Source: an uncultured Bacteroidales bacterium (GTDB lineage: Bacteria > Bacteroidota > Bacteroidia > Bacteroidales > FEN-979). Taken from it: a stretch of DNA of 64,000 nt. This document shows, in pieces, positions 26,054-34,787 of the stretch. The first letter of the stretch is position 1. Every line of letters begins with the position of its first letter. The notes under the pieces were generated by a model. The model saw only the letters and a program-made list of their open reading frames with translations, searched no databases and was not told the origin of the DNA. A program made the translations under genes and the position numbers. The stretch is taken from the NCBI GenBank assembly GCA_903887775.1, contig CAISRB010000033.1:326858-390857 (forward strand). Direction: 5' to 3'.

Positions 26054-28867
26054 TTATTTAACCTCAGGCAGCCATTCCGCTTTTAATACGTTCTGGCGGG
26101 TGTAAAATTTACGGGCGATTTGCACCAGTTTTTCCGGGGTTAGTGCTTTCAGCCGTTGATCATAGGTGATAATCCTTTCAGGATCAGTCCCGTAGAGAAA
26201 TGCATTTTGGAGTCCATCAAGCCAGTAGCTATTGGTCCTTATGTTCACTTTGAAATGTTCGAGTGCCGGTTCACGAACCCTTTCCAGATCTTTAGGTGTA
26301 ATGCCGCCATCAACTTTGGCGCTTTCGATCAGGCCGAGGAAAGCGGTATGAACTTTTTCAATGTTTTTAGGACTGCAGGGGAAGCGGGATTGAATGATAA
26401 ATTCTTCCCTGGGGACTTTTGTAATTGCGCCTCCGCATCCTCCGCCGTAAATGGCACTCATTTTTTCACGGATAGTGTCAACGATTTTATTGTTAATAAC
26501 AGCATTCAGCTGCGAAAGAAGAAAGTTGTCATCAGGGTTATAAGGCATTTTCCCGGTGAAAAAATGTGCAAGCATGGCTTGTTGTTCCGAACCTTTGTTC
26601 AATGTAAAAGAATGATCACCCTCTATCGGTATAATGCCGAGGTCCTTATAGGTGCTGATTATTTTACCTGACGGCAGTGAAGCCAGGTATTTTTCAATGA
26701 GCGGAATGATCTGGTCAAGAGTAAAACTGCCGACAAAAGTATAATACATGCCATTTGCATTGCATAATCTCTGCTTGTAAAAATTTACGGCATTGTCCAT
26801 TTTTATCAGATCATAGATTGAGGGGTTCTCAATAAGATGCGCTCTTTTATTCCCCCGGTAGAAGGTATTGTAGGCAGTATCCATAAACAGATACTGAGGA
26901 TTTTGCTTTATCGATTCAAGTTGCTGTTTCTCGCGGCTGACGAATGAGTGAAATGCTTCGGGATCAATCCGGGGTGATGTGCACTTCAGATAGATCAGCT
27001 GAAACATGGTTTCCAGGTCCTTGATAGTGCTGTTGCCATCGAGGTACTCGGTGTATATTTCAACTGTGGGTGTGACGGAAACCACCTTACCGGAAAGGAA
27101 TTTGGTAAGGTCTGAATTTGAAAAATCGCCGTAACCCATTTCTTCCACGAGGTTATTTGAAAACTGGGCGCTTGGATAGTCGCCGGCTTCATACAGGCTG
27201 TATCCGCCAAACCGGGAACCTTTGCAAATGATTTCATCATTTTTAAAGTCGGTTGGCTTTAAGCAAACAGTCACTCCGTTGCTTAGCGTCAGGGTCGTAG
27301 TACCGAGTTTTTCGTTCTTTTCAGTTTTTGTGATAGTGCCTGGTTTGGGTTCAGCCTTCAGCAAGGAAGCTGCAATCCCCTTTTCCTTGTATGGTTCAAC
27401 AGTTTTTTTCAGCGCATTATCGATCCATGATTTCAATTGTTCGTCGGTGGGCAGGCCGGGCTGGGTTTTAGCAGTTACATAACAGAAATAGTTATCATTA
27501 AAGGTGATTTTTTTCCTGATGCTGTCAAAACTCTTCAGTTCGATCAAGTCAATGTTCTGCTTTACAAAATTATACTCCCATGCAATACCGGGTATGGCTT
27601 CGTTTTCGTAAAAATTCGAAGTGAATTCCCATATAAAATTTCCTGATTCTGTCTTATCCCGCTCATTGTAACGTTTTTCATAATCGGCCAGCATCATGGC
27701 TTTTGCCCTGATCAGTTCATCCTTTATAAAGCCGAATTTTTTTACACGCATACTCTCAGTCATTAATGCTTCTATGGCTGACTGCATCTGGTGGTTACCG
27801 CACATTGCACTCGCAACGAAATTTTCAAACCCTCTGCCCCAACCTCCCAGATAGGTATAGGCGTATACAAAAGGTGGATTGGATGTGTTTTTCAGTTCAT
27901 CAAGCCTCATCGACATCATGCTGAAAAACAGGTTATTAACGATACGGTTCAGATAATTGCCTTCGGTTATCACCGGATGACTGGGCTGAGCGCTGCAGAC
28001 TATCGAAATCTGAGTGGCATTGGCTTCCGCATCGCTTACCATCATGGCCTTGCTTGCCATAAAGGGCTTCACTTCAAAAAATGCCTGGCGGGGACGGGGG
28101 TTTGCCGGGTTCTTAAAATCTCCGAATTTTGAAACTATCATTTTTTCGGCTTTTTCCACAGGCATATCGCCCACTACAACCACCGCCTCCAAATTAGGAC
28201 GATACCAGTCGGCGTAAAACCTGCGTAACACGGAATAGTTGAACTTTTCAATGATGGAGTCGACTCCTATGGGCAAGCGATCGGCATATTTTGAGCCATT
28301 CATCAAAGAAGGCAGCCATTTCTTCATCATACGGTCATTTGCCCCTTTTCCTATACGGCTTTCAGCAAGTATAACCCCACGTTCCTTGTCAATTTCTTCG
28401 GAAGTCAGCAGGGCTGACCCGCTCCAGTCGGAAAGAACGGTAAACCCGGTTTCCAGTTTATTCGTATCATCGCTGGGAATGGGCAGCATATATTGTGTCT
28501 CATCAAAACCGGTGAAAGCATTCAGGTCGTTACCAAAACCAACACCAATGCTTTGCAGGTACTGTACCAGTTCATTAGCAGGGAAATGCTTTAAACCGTT
28601 AAAGTTCATATGTTCCATAAAGTGGGCAAGCCCGCGCTGGTCATTGTCCTCAAGAATGGAGCCCGCATTTATCGCCAGCCTTAGCTCAACTTTCTTTTCG
28701 GGTTTCTGGTTGAATTTAATGTAGTATTTCAATCCGTTCGGTAATACACCGATTTTAACATCGGGAGAAGGAGGAATGATCGCCTTTGGATCATACGTTT
28801 TTTGTGCAACGACTGTGGTCAAACACAGTGTAAATGACAGAAAGAATAAGAATACCAGTTTTTTCAT
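26054..28867 (-). CDS. M16-family zinc metallopeptidase
   Basis: A 937-residue exported protein with a signal peptide ending VVAQ (residue 22). The inverted zinc motif HFMEH lies at 82-86 (His82, Glu85, His86), with a downstream ERGVILAE segment that supplies the third ligand. The second half repeats the M16 fold without a full zinc motif, as in pitrilysin-like single-chain peptidases. It would cut short peptides in the periplasm. It stands alone between tRNA-Val and a divergent methyltransferase gene. The substrate is unknown. Confidence 0.9.
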   Translation of the reverse strand: MKKLVFLFFLSFTLCLTTVVAQKTYDPKAIIPPSPDVKIGVLPNGLKYYIKFNQKPEKKVELRLAINAGSILEDNDQRGLAHFMEHMNFNGLKHFPANELVQYLQSIGVGFGNDLNAFTGFDETQYMLPIPSDDTNKLETGFTVLSDWSGSALLTSEEIDKERGVILAESRIGKGANDRMMKKWLPSLMNGSKYADRLPIGVDSIIEKFNYSVLRRFYADWYRPNLEAVVVVGDMPVEKAEKMIVSKFGDFKNPANPRPRQAFFEVKPFMASKAMMVSDAEANATQISIVCSAQPSHPVITEGNYLNRIVNNLFFSMMSMRLDELKNTSNPPFVYAYTYLGGWGRGFENFVASAMCGNHQMQSAIEALMTESMRVKKFGFIKDELIRAKAMMLADYEKRYNERDKTESGNFIWEFTSNFYENEAIPGIAWEYNFVKQNIDLIELKSFDSIRKKITFNDNYFCYVTAKTQPGLPTDEQLKSWIDNALKKTVEPYKEKGIAASLLKAEPKPGTITKTEKNEKLGTTTLTLSNGVTVCLKPTDFKNDEIICKGSRFGGYSLYEAGDYPSAQFSNNLVEEMGYGDFSNSDLTKFLSGKVVSVTPTVEIYTEYLDGNSTIKDLETMFQLIYLKCTSPRIDPEAFHSFVSREKQQLESIKQNPQYLFMDTAYNTFYRGNKRAHLIENPSIYDLIKMDNAVNFYKQRLCNANGMYYTFVGSFTLDQIIPLIEKYLASLPSGKIISTYKDLGIIPIEGDHSFTLNKGSEQQAMLAHFFTGKMPYNPDDNFLLSQLNAVINNKIVDTIREKMSAIYGGGCGGAITKVPREEFIIQSRFPCSPKNIEKVHTAFLGLIESAKVDGGITPKDLERVREPALEHFKVNIRTNSYWLDGLQNAFLYGTDPERIITYDQRLKALTPEKLVQIARKFYTRQNVLKAEWLPEVK

Positions 28868-28911
28868 AAGGATAAATGATTAAAGAAAGAATACAAAGAC
28901 GTTTAACAATT

Positions 28912-28942
28912 CAAATATACATCCATATTTGATAAAAGTCAA
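28912..28942 (-). promoter_or_regulatory. Promoter of the M16 peptidase
   Basis: On the minus strand TTG (28942-28940) and TATATTTG (28919-28912) have a 20-base spacer, a good -33/-7 pair. The leader is about 40 bases. Confidence 0.65.
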
Positions 28943-29003
28943 TATGTTACGGATAACAATATATAACAATCTTTCTGAAAGAAAAAATACTTAATTTTAG
29001 CCT

Positions 29004-29660
29004 GTGAAAAAACCACCTTCCAGTAATTATATAATGCAGGTCTACTATACCGACCCGCGTGAGGAGATGCCTGGTTTTATCCCGCTGTCATGCAAACGGA
29101 TTCTTGAAGTTGGCTGCGGTGAAGGAAATTTCGGGATGCTTCTGAAAGAAAGAGAAGGAGTTGAAGTATGGGGCGTGGAATTGTCGGAACCTTCCGCAGC
29201 GATCGCTGGTAAAAGGCTTGACAGAGTGTTCCCGGGTGATTTTTATGATAATTATCAGTATCTGCCTGAGAAATATTTCGACTGCCTGGTTTTTAACGAT
29301 GTTCTTGAACACTTCACCGATCCTGACAGGGTACTTGAGATGTGCAGGGAAATTCTGTTACCTGGTGGCTATATTGTAAGCTCAATTCCAAATGTACGTT
29401 ATATCCGCAACCTTTATGAAGTTCTGATCGAAAAGGATTGGGAATATAAAGCCGGGGGCATCCTCGACAGGACTCATTACCGCTTCTTCACTCAAAAAAG
29501 CATCATCAGGATGTTCAACAGGGCGGGATATGTCATAGAGAGCTGCACGGGCATCAACCCGACCAATAATTTTTTGACCAGATTGCTGGGGATTATCACG
29601 TTTGGCCATATGTCAGATGTGAGATTTCTTGAATTTGCTACAGTTGCCCGCTTAAACTGA
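29004..29660 (+). CDS. Class I SAM-dependent methyltransferase, second
   Basis: A 218-residue protein with motif I RILEVGCGEGNFG (about 31-43), an acidic VELSEPSAA strand (motif II), and CLVFNDVLEHFTDP. It resembles methyltransferases found beside polysaccharide genes. The GTG start at 29004 lies 4 bases after an imperfect -7 box (TAATTTTA); ATG at 29034 is an alternative. A flippase gene follows 14 bases later on the same strand, so both may act on one surface glycan. Confidence 0.82.
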   Translation: MKKPPSSNYIMQVYYTDPREEMPGFIPLSCKRILEVGCGEGNFGMLLKEREGVEVWGVELSEPSAAIAGKRLDRVFPGDFYDNYQYLPEKYFDCLVFNDVLEHFTDPDRVLEMCREILLPGGYIVSSIPNVRYIRNLYEVLIEKDWEYKAGGILDRTHYRFFTQKSIIRMFNRAGYVIESCTGINPTNNFLTRLLGIITFGHMSDVRFLEFATVARLN

Positions 29661-29674
29661 TATCTTGACAATCA

Positions 29675-30928
29675 ATGTTTAAGAACATTTCAAAGCTGGT
29701 TGCAGGAACATTCATTGCACAGCTAATCACATTTCTTGTTGCCCCGGTAATAACGCGTTTATTTACCCCTTCAGATTTTGGCGCTTTTACCTTTCTTATT
29801 TCAATTGCGGGGGGTATCGGAATGGTTGCCACACTCAGGTACGAGATGGCCATAATTCTCCCGGCCGACGACAAAGACTCGATCAACCTGGCCTTTCTTT
29901 CACTGATCATCGCATTATTCATCTCGATTATATCAACTGCCATCCTGTTTATTGCTGACCGGCTTTTTTTCCCCGGTATTATTATGAACCCCTTGTATCG
30001 CAATTGGATATACCTGCTCCCTGCCCTGATCTTTCTGATGGCAGCAAGCAGTGTTTTCCAGCAGTGGTACAATCACAGGAAGGAATACAGAACGCTGGCA
30101 TACTCGAAAGTAATCACTTCGGCAGTGAACAATTCCACAACACTGTTGATGGGTCTTGCCGGTTTTGGAGCATTGGGATTGTGGTTGGGGAACTTCGCCG
30201 GATCTCTGTTCGTCATCCTTTTTTTTGCTATTCTTTTTTACTTCCGCTACCGCGGAAACCTGGGGTATTTTGACATTTCATTGCAAAAAGTCCTTGCTGC
30301 AAAATACAAATACCTTCCCATGGCCAATACGCCACAGGTGATTGTGGAAATGGTTCAGTCATATGGCATCATATACCTGCTGAAGATATTCTTCGCTTCT
30401 TCAGTTTTGGGATTTTTTTCGCTGTCACTTCGTCTGCTCCAGGCTCCAATGTGGCTTGTCGGCATTTCTATCGGACAGGTTTTCTATAAAGAAGCATCTG
30501 AAAGATTTAAGAAAGACGGGAACCTGATACAACCGGTCATGAAAACGATCAGAACGTCTGCAATCATCGCTTTACCCGTATCTGTCATCCTGTTGACAAT
30601 AGGCCCATGGCTGATTGGCCTGATCTTCGGCCATGCATGGACCGAAGCAGGCCGGTACGCCCGAATACTGGCGCCATGGATGTTTTTTGATTTTGTACGT
30701 TCGACAATCAGTCAGACCCCTCTCATCATACGCAAAGCCAGGCCCATGTTCTTTATCGCTGTGCTCGGCGCTATGTTTATCATCATTCCCATTGTTGCAG
30801 GGGGGATTTTTTTCAGGGACCCCTCAATCGGATTTATCCTGCTTACGATAACCCATAGTTTGTATTCTATTGGAGTCATTGCATGGATCATCAACATAGC
30901 GAAGAAAAGCAGTCAAAACACGGAATGA
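29675..30928 (+). CDS. Polysaccharide flippase (Wzx-like, MATE/MOP superfamily)
   Basis: A 417-residue membrane protein with about 12 hydrophobic segments. The N-terminus FKNISKLVAGTFIAQLITFLVAPVITRLF and then PSDFGAFTFLISIAG are typical of O-antigen flippases, which move lipid-linked oligosaccharide across the inner membrane. It is coupled to the methyltransferase before it. No glycosyltransferases lie next to it, so it is a short glycan locus or a remnant of a larger one. Confidence 0.85.
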   Translation: MFKNISKLVAGTFIAQLITFLVAPVITRLFTPSDFGAFTFLISIAGGIGMVATLRYEMAIILPADDKDSINLAFLSLIIALFISIISTAILFIADRLFFPGIIMNPLYRNWIYLLPALIFLMAASSVFQQWYNHRKEYRTLAYSKVITSAVNNSTTLLMGLAGFGALGLWLGNFAGSLFVILFFAILFYFRYRGNLGYFDISLQKVLAAKYKYLPMANTPQVIVEMVQSYGIIYLLKIFFASSVLGFFSLSLRLLQAPMWLVGISIGQVFYKEASERFKKDGNLIQPVMKTIRTSAIIALPVSVILLTIGPWLIGLIFGHAWTEAGRYARILAPWMFFDFVRSTISQTPLIIRKARPMFFIAVLGAMFIIIPIVAGGIFFRDPSIGFILLTITHSLYSIGVIAWIINIAKKSSQNTE

Positions 30929-30939
30929 ATGTGCCTGCT

Positions 30940-31395
30940 TCATTTCGGTAATGCCCCGAAAATCTTTTTTATGGTTTTGTGAAATTTATGAAAACCGCTG
31001 ACCGGGTCGGCCCACATCAGTATGCATTCCTTATTTATCAGGTTGACCTGCTTATCTTTAAGGTAATCAAGCGCCTCCGTTGTATCCGACATTTGTTGGA
31101 TCCAGATATTGTTTATGCCTTTCTCAATGGCTTCTTTCACAATTTCCAGCGTTTTAATTTTAGGCGTGACGATAAGCAGGTGCCTAACATCTGCAGGAAG
31201 GGCCCTGACCGAATGAAAACACGGCTGACCATCAATGAAATCAATACCGGGGTTAACAGGGTAAAGTTCGAATCCTTTCTTTTTCAGGTCAGTGAATACA
31301 ACATGGCCAAATTTTTTCGGGTCGCGGGAAGCACCTGCTATTGCAAGTTTTTTGCTTTCAAGAAATGCTTCAATTGCTTTACGGGATGTTTTCAT
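30940..31395 (-). CDS. CoA-binding-domain protein
   Basis: A 151-residue Rossmann-fold protein of the YccU type. The LAIAGASRDPKKFGH nucleotide-binding turn is near 18-32, then YPVNPG and a late NKECILMW segment. CoA binding in this family is by analogy with succinyl-CoA synthetase alpha; no reaction is known. It is the last gene of the dnaX operon, 20 bases after the acyltransferase. Confidence 0.82.
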   Translation of the reverse strand: MKTSRKAIEAFLESKKLAIAGASRDPKKFGHVVFTDLKKKGFELYPVNPGIDFIDGQPCFHSVRALPADVRHLLIVTPKIKTLEIVKEAIEKGINNIWIQQMSDTTEALDYLKDKQVNLINKECILMWADPVSGFHKFHKTIKKIFGALPK

Positions 31396-31415
31396 AAAAA
31401 CTTATGTTACAATGG

Positions 31416-31970
31416 TTACTGACCCGATAAATTAAACCTGTCGGGATGTTTGGCCTGCATTCCCCTGTAAAAGTCCTGAATTATTTTCAGATCCTTTTCG
31501 AAATCCCCGCTTGGGATCATTACAGGTCCTATTCCGCCGGATTTCTTTCCATAATCAATAAAAGAACAGGCGATAGGGACCCCTGCTTCCAGTGCGATCA
31601 TATAAAATCCTTTTTTCCATTGAGTCACCTTTTTTCTTGACCCTTCGGGTGTTATCACAACGTACAGGGATTCACTGGAGTTAAACATTTCCCTAAGCTG
31701 ATCTATCATATTATTCTTTTTGCCCCGGTCGACAGGTATCCCTCCAAGTTTGTCGATCAGCCATCCCAGCGGGCCTTTAAAGGCTTCGGCTTTGATGAGG
31801 AAACGTATGTTCACATCGGCGACGTGAAAGGTTATCCATCCTATCACAAAATCCCATGAACTGGTATGGGGCGCCGATATGATCACCGCTTTTTTAATGT
31901 CAGCAGGCATTCTTCCATCGGTTTTCCATCCCATGAATTTCAGAACAGATCGCCAAAACCAGTGGTTCAT
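31416..31970 (-). CDS. 1-acyl-sn-glycerol-3-phosphate acyltransferase-like protein
   Basis: A 184-residue protein with the PlsC motifs: HTSSWD (HX4D, His35 and Asp40), a GGIPVDRG motif, and PEGSRKK. The family adds acyl chains to lysophospholipids or related molecules at the membrane. It overlaps the kinase gene by four bases (ATGA), so translation is coupled. It is shorter than classic PlsC (about 240). Confidence 0.85.
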   Translation of the reverse strand: MNHWFWRSVLKFMGWKTDGRMPADIKKAVIISAPHTSSWDFVIGWITFHVADVNIRFLIKAEAFKGPLGWLIDKLGGIPVDRGKKNNMIDQLREMFNSSESLYVVITPEGSRKKVTQWKKGFYMIALEAGVPIACSFIDYGKKSGGIGPVMIPSGDFEKDLKIIQDFYRGMQAKHPDRFNLSGQ

Positions 31971-32893
31971 GATCTCAGGGTTTTACTGAATCCGGTGGAA
32001 ATATAGTTTTCCAGGCTTTTACAAACATCGGCGGCAAAGGAAATCCCCGATCCAATCATGGCCCTGATATTTTCAGGAGTCAGGTGATCTGAACCGGCTT
32101 CTGTGAGTCCCAGTCCGACAAGGGCATAGATGATTCCTGCATTAAAGGAATCTCCTGCCCCGATAGTACTTGCAAGCGGTTTTACAACAGGAATATTTAC
32201 ACTTGTCTTTTTATCGTTAAACCAGGCGATGACACTTTTACTGTTTCTTGTAATGATGACATTTTCGCAGCCAAATGAGCTGAGCGTAATTCTCACATCA
32301 TCTGGTTTCTGTAATCCAAAAACAGTGAAAAAATCCTCGTCAGAACCTCTGACTATATCGGCAATTGAGATGTTTTCAATGATCCAGGACCTGGTCGTTT
32401 CCAATGTATGAATGTGGGATTTTCTGAAGTTCGGATCATAGATGATGAGGGTTCCCTTAGCCCTGGCTTTTTTTACCCAACTTACGATTTTTCCCCGTAT
32501 TCCCGGACTGATCGAATAGATTGACCCGAAAAGGATCACATCTCCTTTTTTAACAGTTGGCAACGGATCCTTCATCCTGATCCGGGGGTACAAAGTGTGA
32601 AAGGAATAGGAGGCATTGCGCTTCTTGTCAAGGAATGCCAGGGCAAGTGCCGTTTTTCCATCATCATATCTCCTGATGAAATGTGTTCCCACATTATTTT
32701 GTTTCAGAAAATCATCAATGATTTTTCCGGGCTGGTCTTTCCCGTATTCACTTACAAATTCAACTTTCAAACCGGCCCTGCCGAGAGATACGGCCGAGTT
32801 AAGTGCGGATCCGCCGGGTGTCGCGGATACAGGTTGTCCATCATTAAAAATGATATCCAGGACAGTTTCGCCAATGCAAAAGACCGTTGCCAT
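31967..32893 (-). CDS. PfkB-family carbohydrate kinase
   Basis: A 308-residue protein starting MATVFCIGETVLD. The early GGSALNSAVSLGRAG motif binds sugar, and the late STIGAGDSFNAGIIYAL motif holds the catalytic Asp. This is the ribokinase/fructokinase fold, which phosphorylates a sugar with ATP; fructose is a likely but unproven substrate. The start at 32893 follows the dnaX stop by one base, so the two are coupled; an upstream extension to 32911 lies inside dnaX. It is second in the dnaX operon. Confidence 0.85.
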   Translation of the reverse strand: MATVFCIGETVLDIIFNDGQPVSATPGGSALNSAVSLGRAGLKVEFVSEYGKDQPGKIIDDFLKQNNVGTHFIRRYDDGKTALALAFLDKKRNASYSFHTLYPRIRMKDPLPTVKKGDVILFGSIYSISPGIRGKIVSWVKKARAKGTLIIYDPNFRKSHIHTLETTRSWIIENISIADIVRGSDEDFFTVFGLQKPDDVRITLSSFGCENVIITRNSKSVIAWFNDKKTSVNIPVVKPLASTIGAGDSFNAGIIYALVGLGLTEAGSDHLTPENIRAMIGSGISFAADVCKSLENYISTGFSKTLRS

Positions 32894-32894
32894 T

Positions 32895-34622
32895 TCAATA
32901 GTCGATTTCAAGATCCAGTTCGTCTTTGAGTTTCAGTAAGGCGGGATTTTTTGAAGCCATTTGTTCAAATTTGTCCTTGTCGGTATAGGGCCTTTTTTTT
33001 CTGCTGTTCTCCTCCACTTTTACTGTCAGATCGAGTTTGTAATTATCAAGCCTGGACCGAAGAAACCCAAGCATTTCAACTTTTCTCTGGAAAAGATCAG
33101 TTTCGAGCAACTTGTTTTCAAGCTTGATCTCAATACTGAATTCGTCTTTCAGAGCGGGGATACATTCTTTCAGGCTGCTATAAAGATGAGGTGCGTTGCT
33201 TTTCAGCCCTTCCACATAATCCTTCCAGGCTGCTGCCAGTTCTTCCTGTGTAAATGCATTGGCCCTGTCGTATATTACTGAGTCTTCCAGAACTTCTGAA
33301 TTGCTTTTAACAGGTTTGACGTCCTGTTTAATTGATATGGTACCTGTGACATTTTCCTTCAGGTCCCTGAGTTTGACCGGGGTAACCGAAGCTGCTGTTG
33401 CTGCTGTTACTGCTGTTGCTGCTTTTGTTGCGGCTGTTGCTGTTGTTGCAGCTGTGGCTGTTGTTGCTTTTGTTGTTGCGGCTGCTGCAGGGCGGGGTTT
33501 TTCAGGGGCCGGGGTTTTTTTTTGAGGCTGATTGGCCTGGGTGCACATCTGCATCAGCGACAGTTCAAGGTGGATACGCTTGTTGTTGCTTGTTTTGTAG
33601 ACCAGGTCACAGCGGTTGTTTATGTCGAGAAGTGTGAGCAGTTGAGAAACCTCGAAGCGGGCAGCCTGTTCCGCATATTGACTTCTTATCGACGGGGCTG
33701 TTTCCATCAGCTTAACTGTGGCCGGGTCCTTACACACCAGGAGGTTCCTTAAATGCTCAGCAAACCCGATGAGGAAATGTTGTCCGTCAAAACCTTTACC
33801 TATGATATCATCTATTGTCAGCAGTGTTCCCGTGATATCCGCATTCAGGATCTGGTCACTTATGCGGAAGTAATATTCATAGTCAAGTACATTCAGGTTT
33901 TCAATAACTGTAGAGTATTTCAGATCATTCCCGGCAAAACTGACAAGCTGGTCAAAAATCGAAAGGGCATCACGCATGGCACCGTCGGCTTTCTGGGCGA
34001 TGATATGCAGGGCGTTTTCCTCAACGCTTATATTTTCCTTGTCAGCCACAAACTTCAGGTGACTCACCATGTCATCCACTGTGATCCTTCTGAAATCAAA
34101 GATCTGGCAACGTGAGAGAATGGTAGGAATGATCTTGTGTTTTTCGGTGGTGGCAAGAATAAATTTGGCATAGGGGGGAGGTTCTTCCAGGGTCTTCAGG
34201 AAAGCGTTGAATGCTGAAGCCGAGAGCATATGAACTTCATCTATGATGTAAACCTTGTATTTTCCCATCTGGGGCGGGATGCGTACCTGGTCAACCAGGG
34301 TCCGGATATCATCCACCGAGTTATTTGATGCACCATCAAGTTCATAGATATTGAACGAAGCATTCTCGTTGAATGAGATGCACGACTGACATTGATCACA
34401 GGCTTCAGCCGAAGGAGATAGATGTTCGCAGTTTATGGTCTTCGCAAGAATACGCGCACAGGTTGTTTTGCCTATTCCCCTGGGCCCGCAAAATAAGAAC
34501 GCCTGGGCAAGCTGATTATGCCTGATAGCATTTTTAAGTGTTTTCGTAATCGTTGCCTGTCCAACAACGGTATCAAAAGTCTGGGGCCTGTACTTTCTTG
34601 CAGAAACAATAAAATTATCCAT
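32895..34622 (-). CDS. dnaX: DNA polymerase III subunit gamma/tau
   Basis: A 575-residue clamp-loader ATPase. The Walker A GPRGIGKTTC lies at 46-55, zinc-binding cysteines at 65, 75, 78 and 81, Walker B in VYIIDEVHMLS, and the sensor 1 region in EEPPPYAKFILATTE. A region of nearly pure Ala and Thr (about 377-410) separates the ATPase from the tau-like C-terminal domain. It loads the sliding clamp and holds the replisome together. It heads an operon with a kinase, an acyltransferase and a CoA-binding gene. No frameshift element was seen. Confidence 0.95.
   Translation of the reverse strand: MDNFIVSARKYRPQTFDTVVGQATITKTLKNAIRHNQLAQAFLFCGPRGIGKTTCARILAKTINCEHLSPSAEACDQCQSCISFNENASFNIYELDGASNNSVDDIRTLVDQVRIPPQMGKYKVYIIDEVHMLSASAFNAFLKTLEEPPPYAKFILATTEKHKIIPTILSRCQIFDFRRITVDDMVSHLKFVADKENISVEENALHIIAQKADGAMRDALSIFDQLVSFAGNDLKYSTVIENLNVLDYEYYFRISDQILNADITGTLLTIDDIIGKGFDGQHFLIGFAEHLRNLLVCKDPATVKLMETAPSIRSQYAEQAARFEVSQLLTLLDINNRCDLVYKTSNNKRIHLELSLMQMCTQANQPQKKTPAPEKPRPAAAATTKATTATAATTATAATKAATAVTAATAASVTPVKLRDLKENVTGTISIKQDVKPVKSNSEVLEDSVIYDRANAFTQEELAAAWKDYVEGLKSNAPHLYSSLKECIPALKDEFSIEIKLENKLLETDLFQRKVEMLGFLRSRLDNYKLDLTVKVEENSRKKRPYTDKDKFEQMASKNPALLKLKDELDLEIDY
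33391..33490. repeat. GCTGTT-type microsatellite inside dnaX
   Basis: A stretch of about 100 bases of imperfect GCTGTT/GTTGCT triplet repeats encodes the Ala/Thr linker of DnaX. Reading frame is kept, so length change in steps of three would alter only the linker. Confidence 0.7.
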
Positions 34623-34647
34623 AAATTCCCTTCAGATCGGTTCATTA

Positions 34648-34722
34648 AACCTCCCGCGTAAATCCCCTTGCCGCGTATTGGGCAACCCGGATACGGAGCT
34701 TGCCAGGGAGGTCATTCTGTTG
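34648..34722. repeat. Possible member of the CTCCCGGTAAAT repeat family
   Basis: Upstream of dnaX lies CCTCCCGCGTAAATCCCC, followed by CCGCGTATTGGGCAACCCGG and a closing CCAGGGAGG. The opening words resemble the units at 10110 and 60604. It is a single degenerate copy, so this is a weak call. Confidence 0.4.
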
Positions 34723-34732
34723 ATTTATGTAT

Positions 34733-34740
34733 CAAAAGTA
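34733..34740 (-). promoter_or_regulatory. -7 box upstream of dnaX
   Basis: TACTTTTG on the minus strand, 110 bases before the dnaX start. The leader would hold the repeat at 34648-34722. No -33 TTG with good spacing. Confidence 0.45.
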
Positions 34741-34787
34741 CGAAAGTTTTCGTTTTTTCCTTAATTTGGTATCATCAAAAACCCTGA

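Noticed and set aside
32895..34622. Programmed frameshift in dnaX
   Set aside because: No A-rich slippery site with a following stem was seen near the domain boundary, and the frame is full length.
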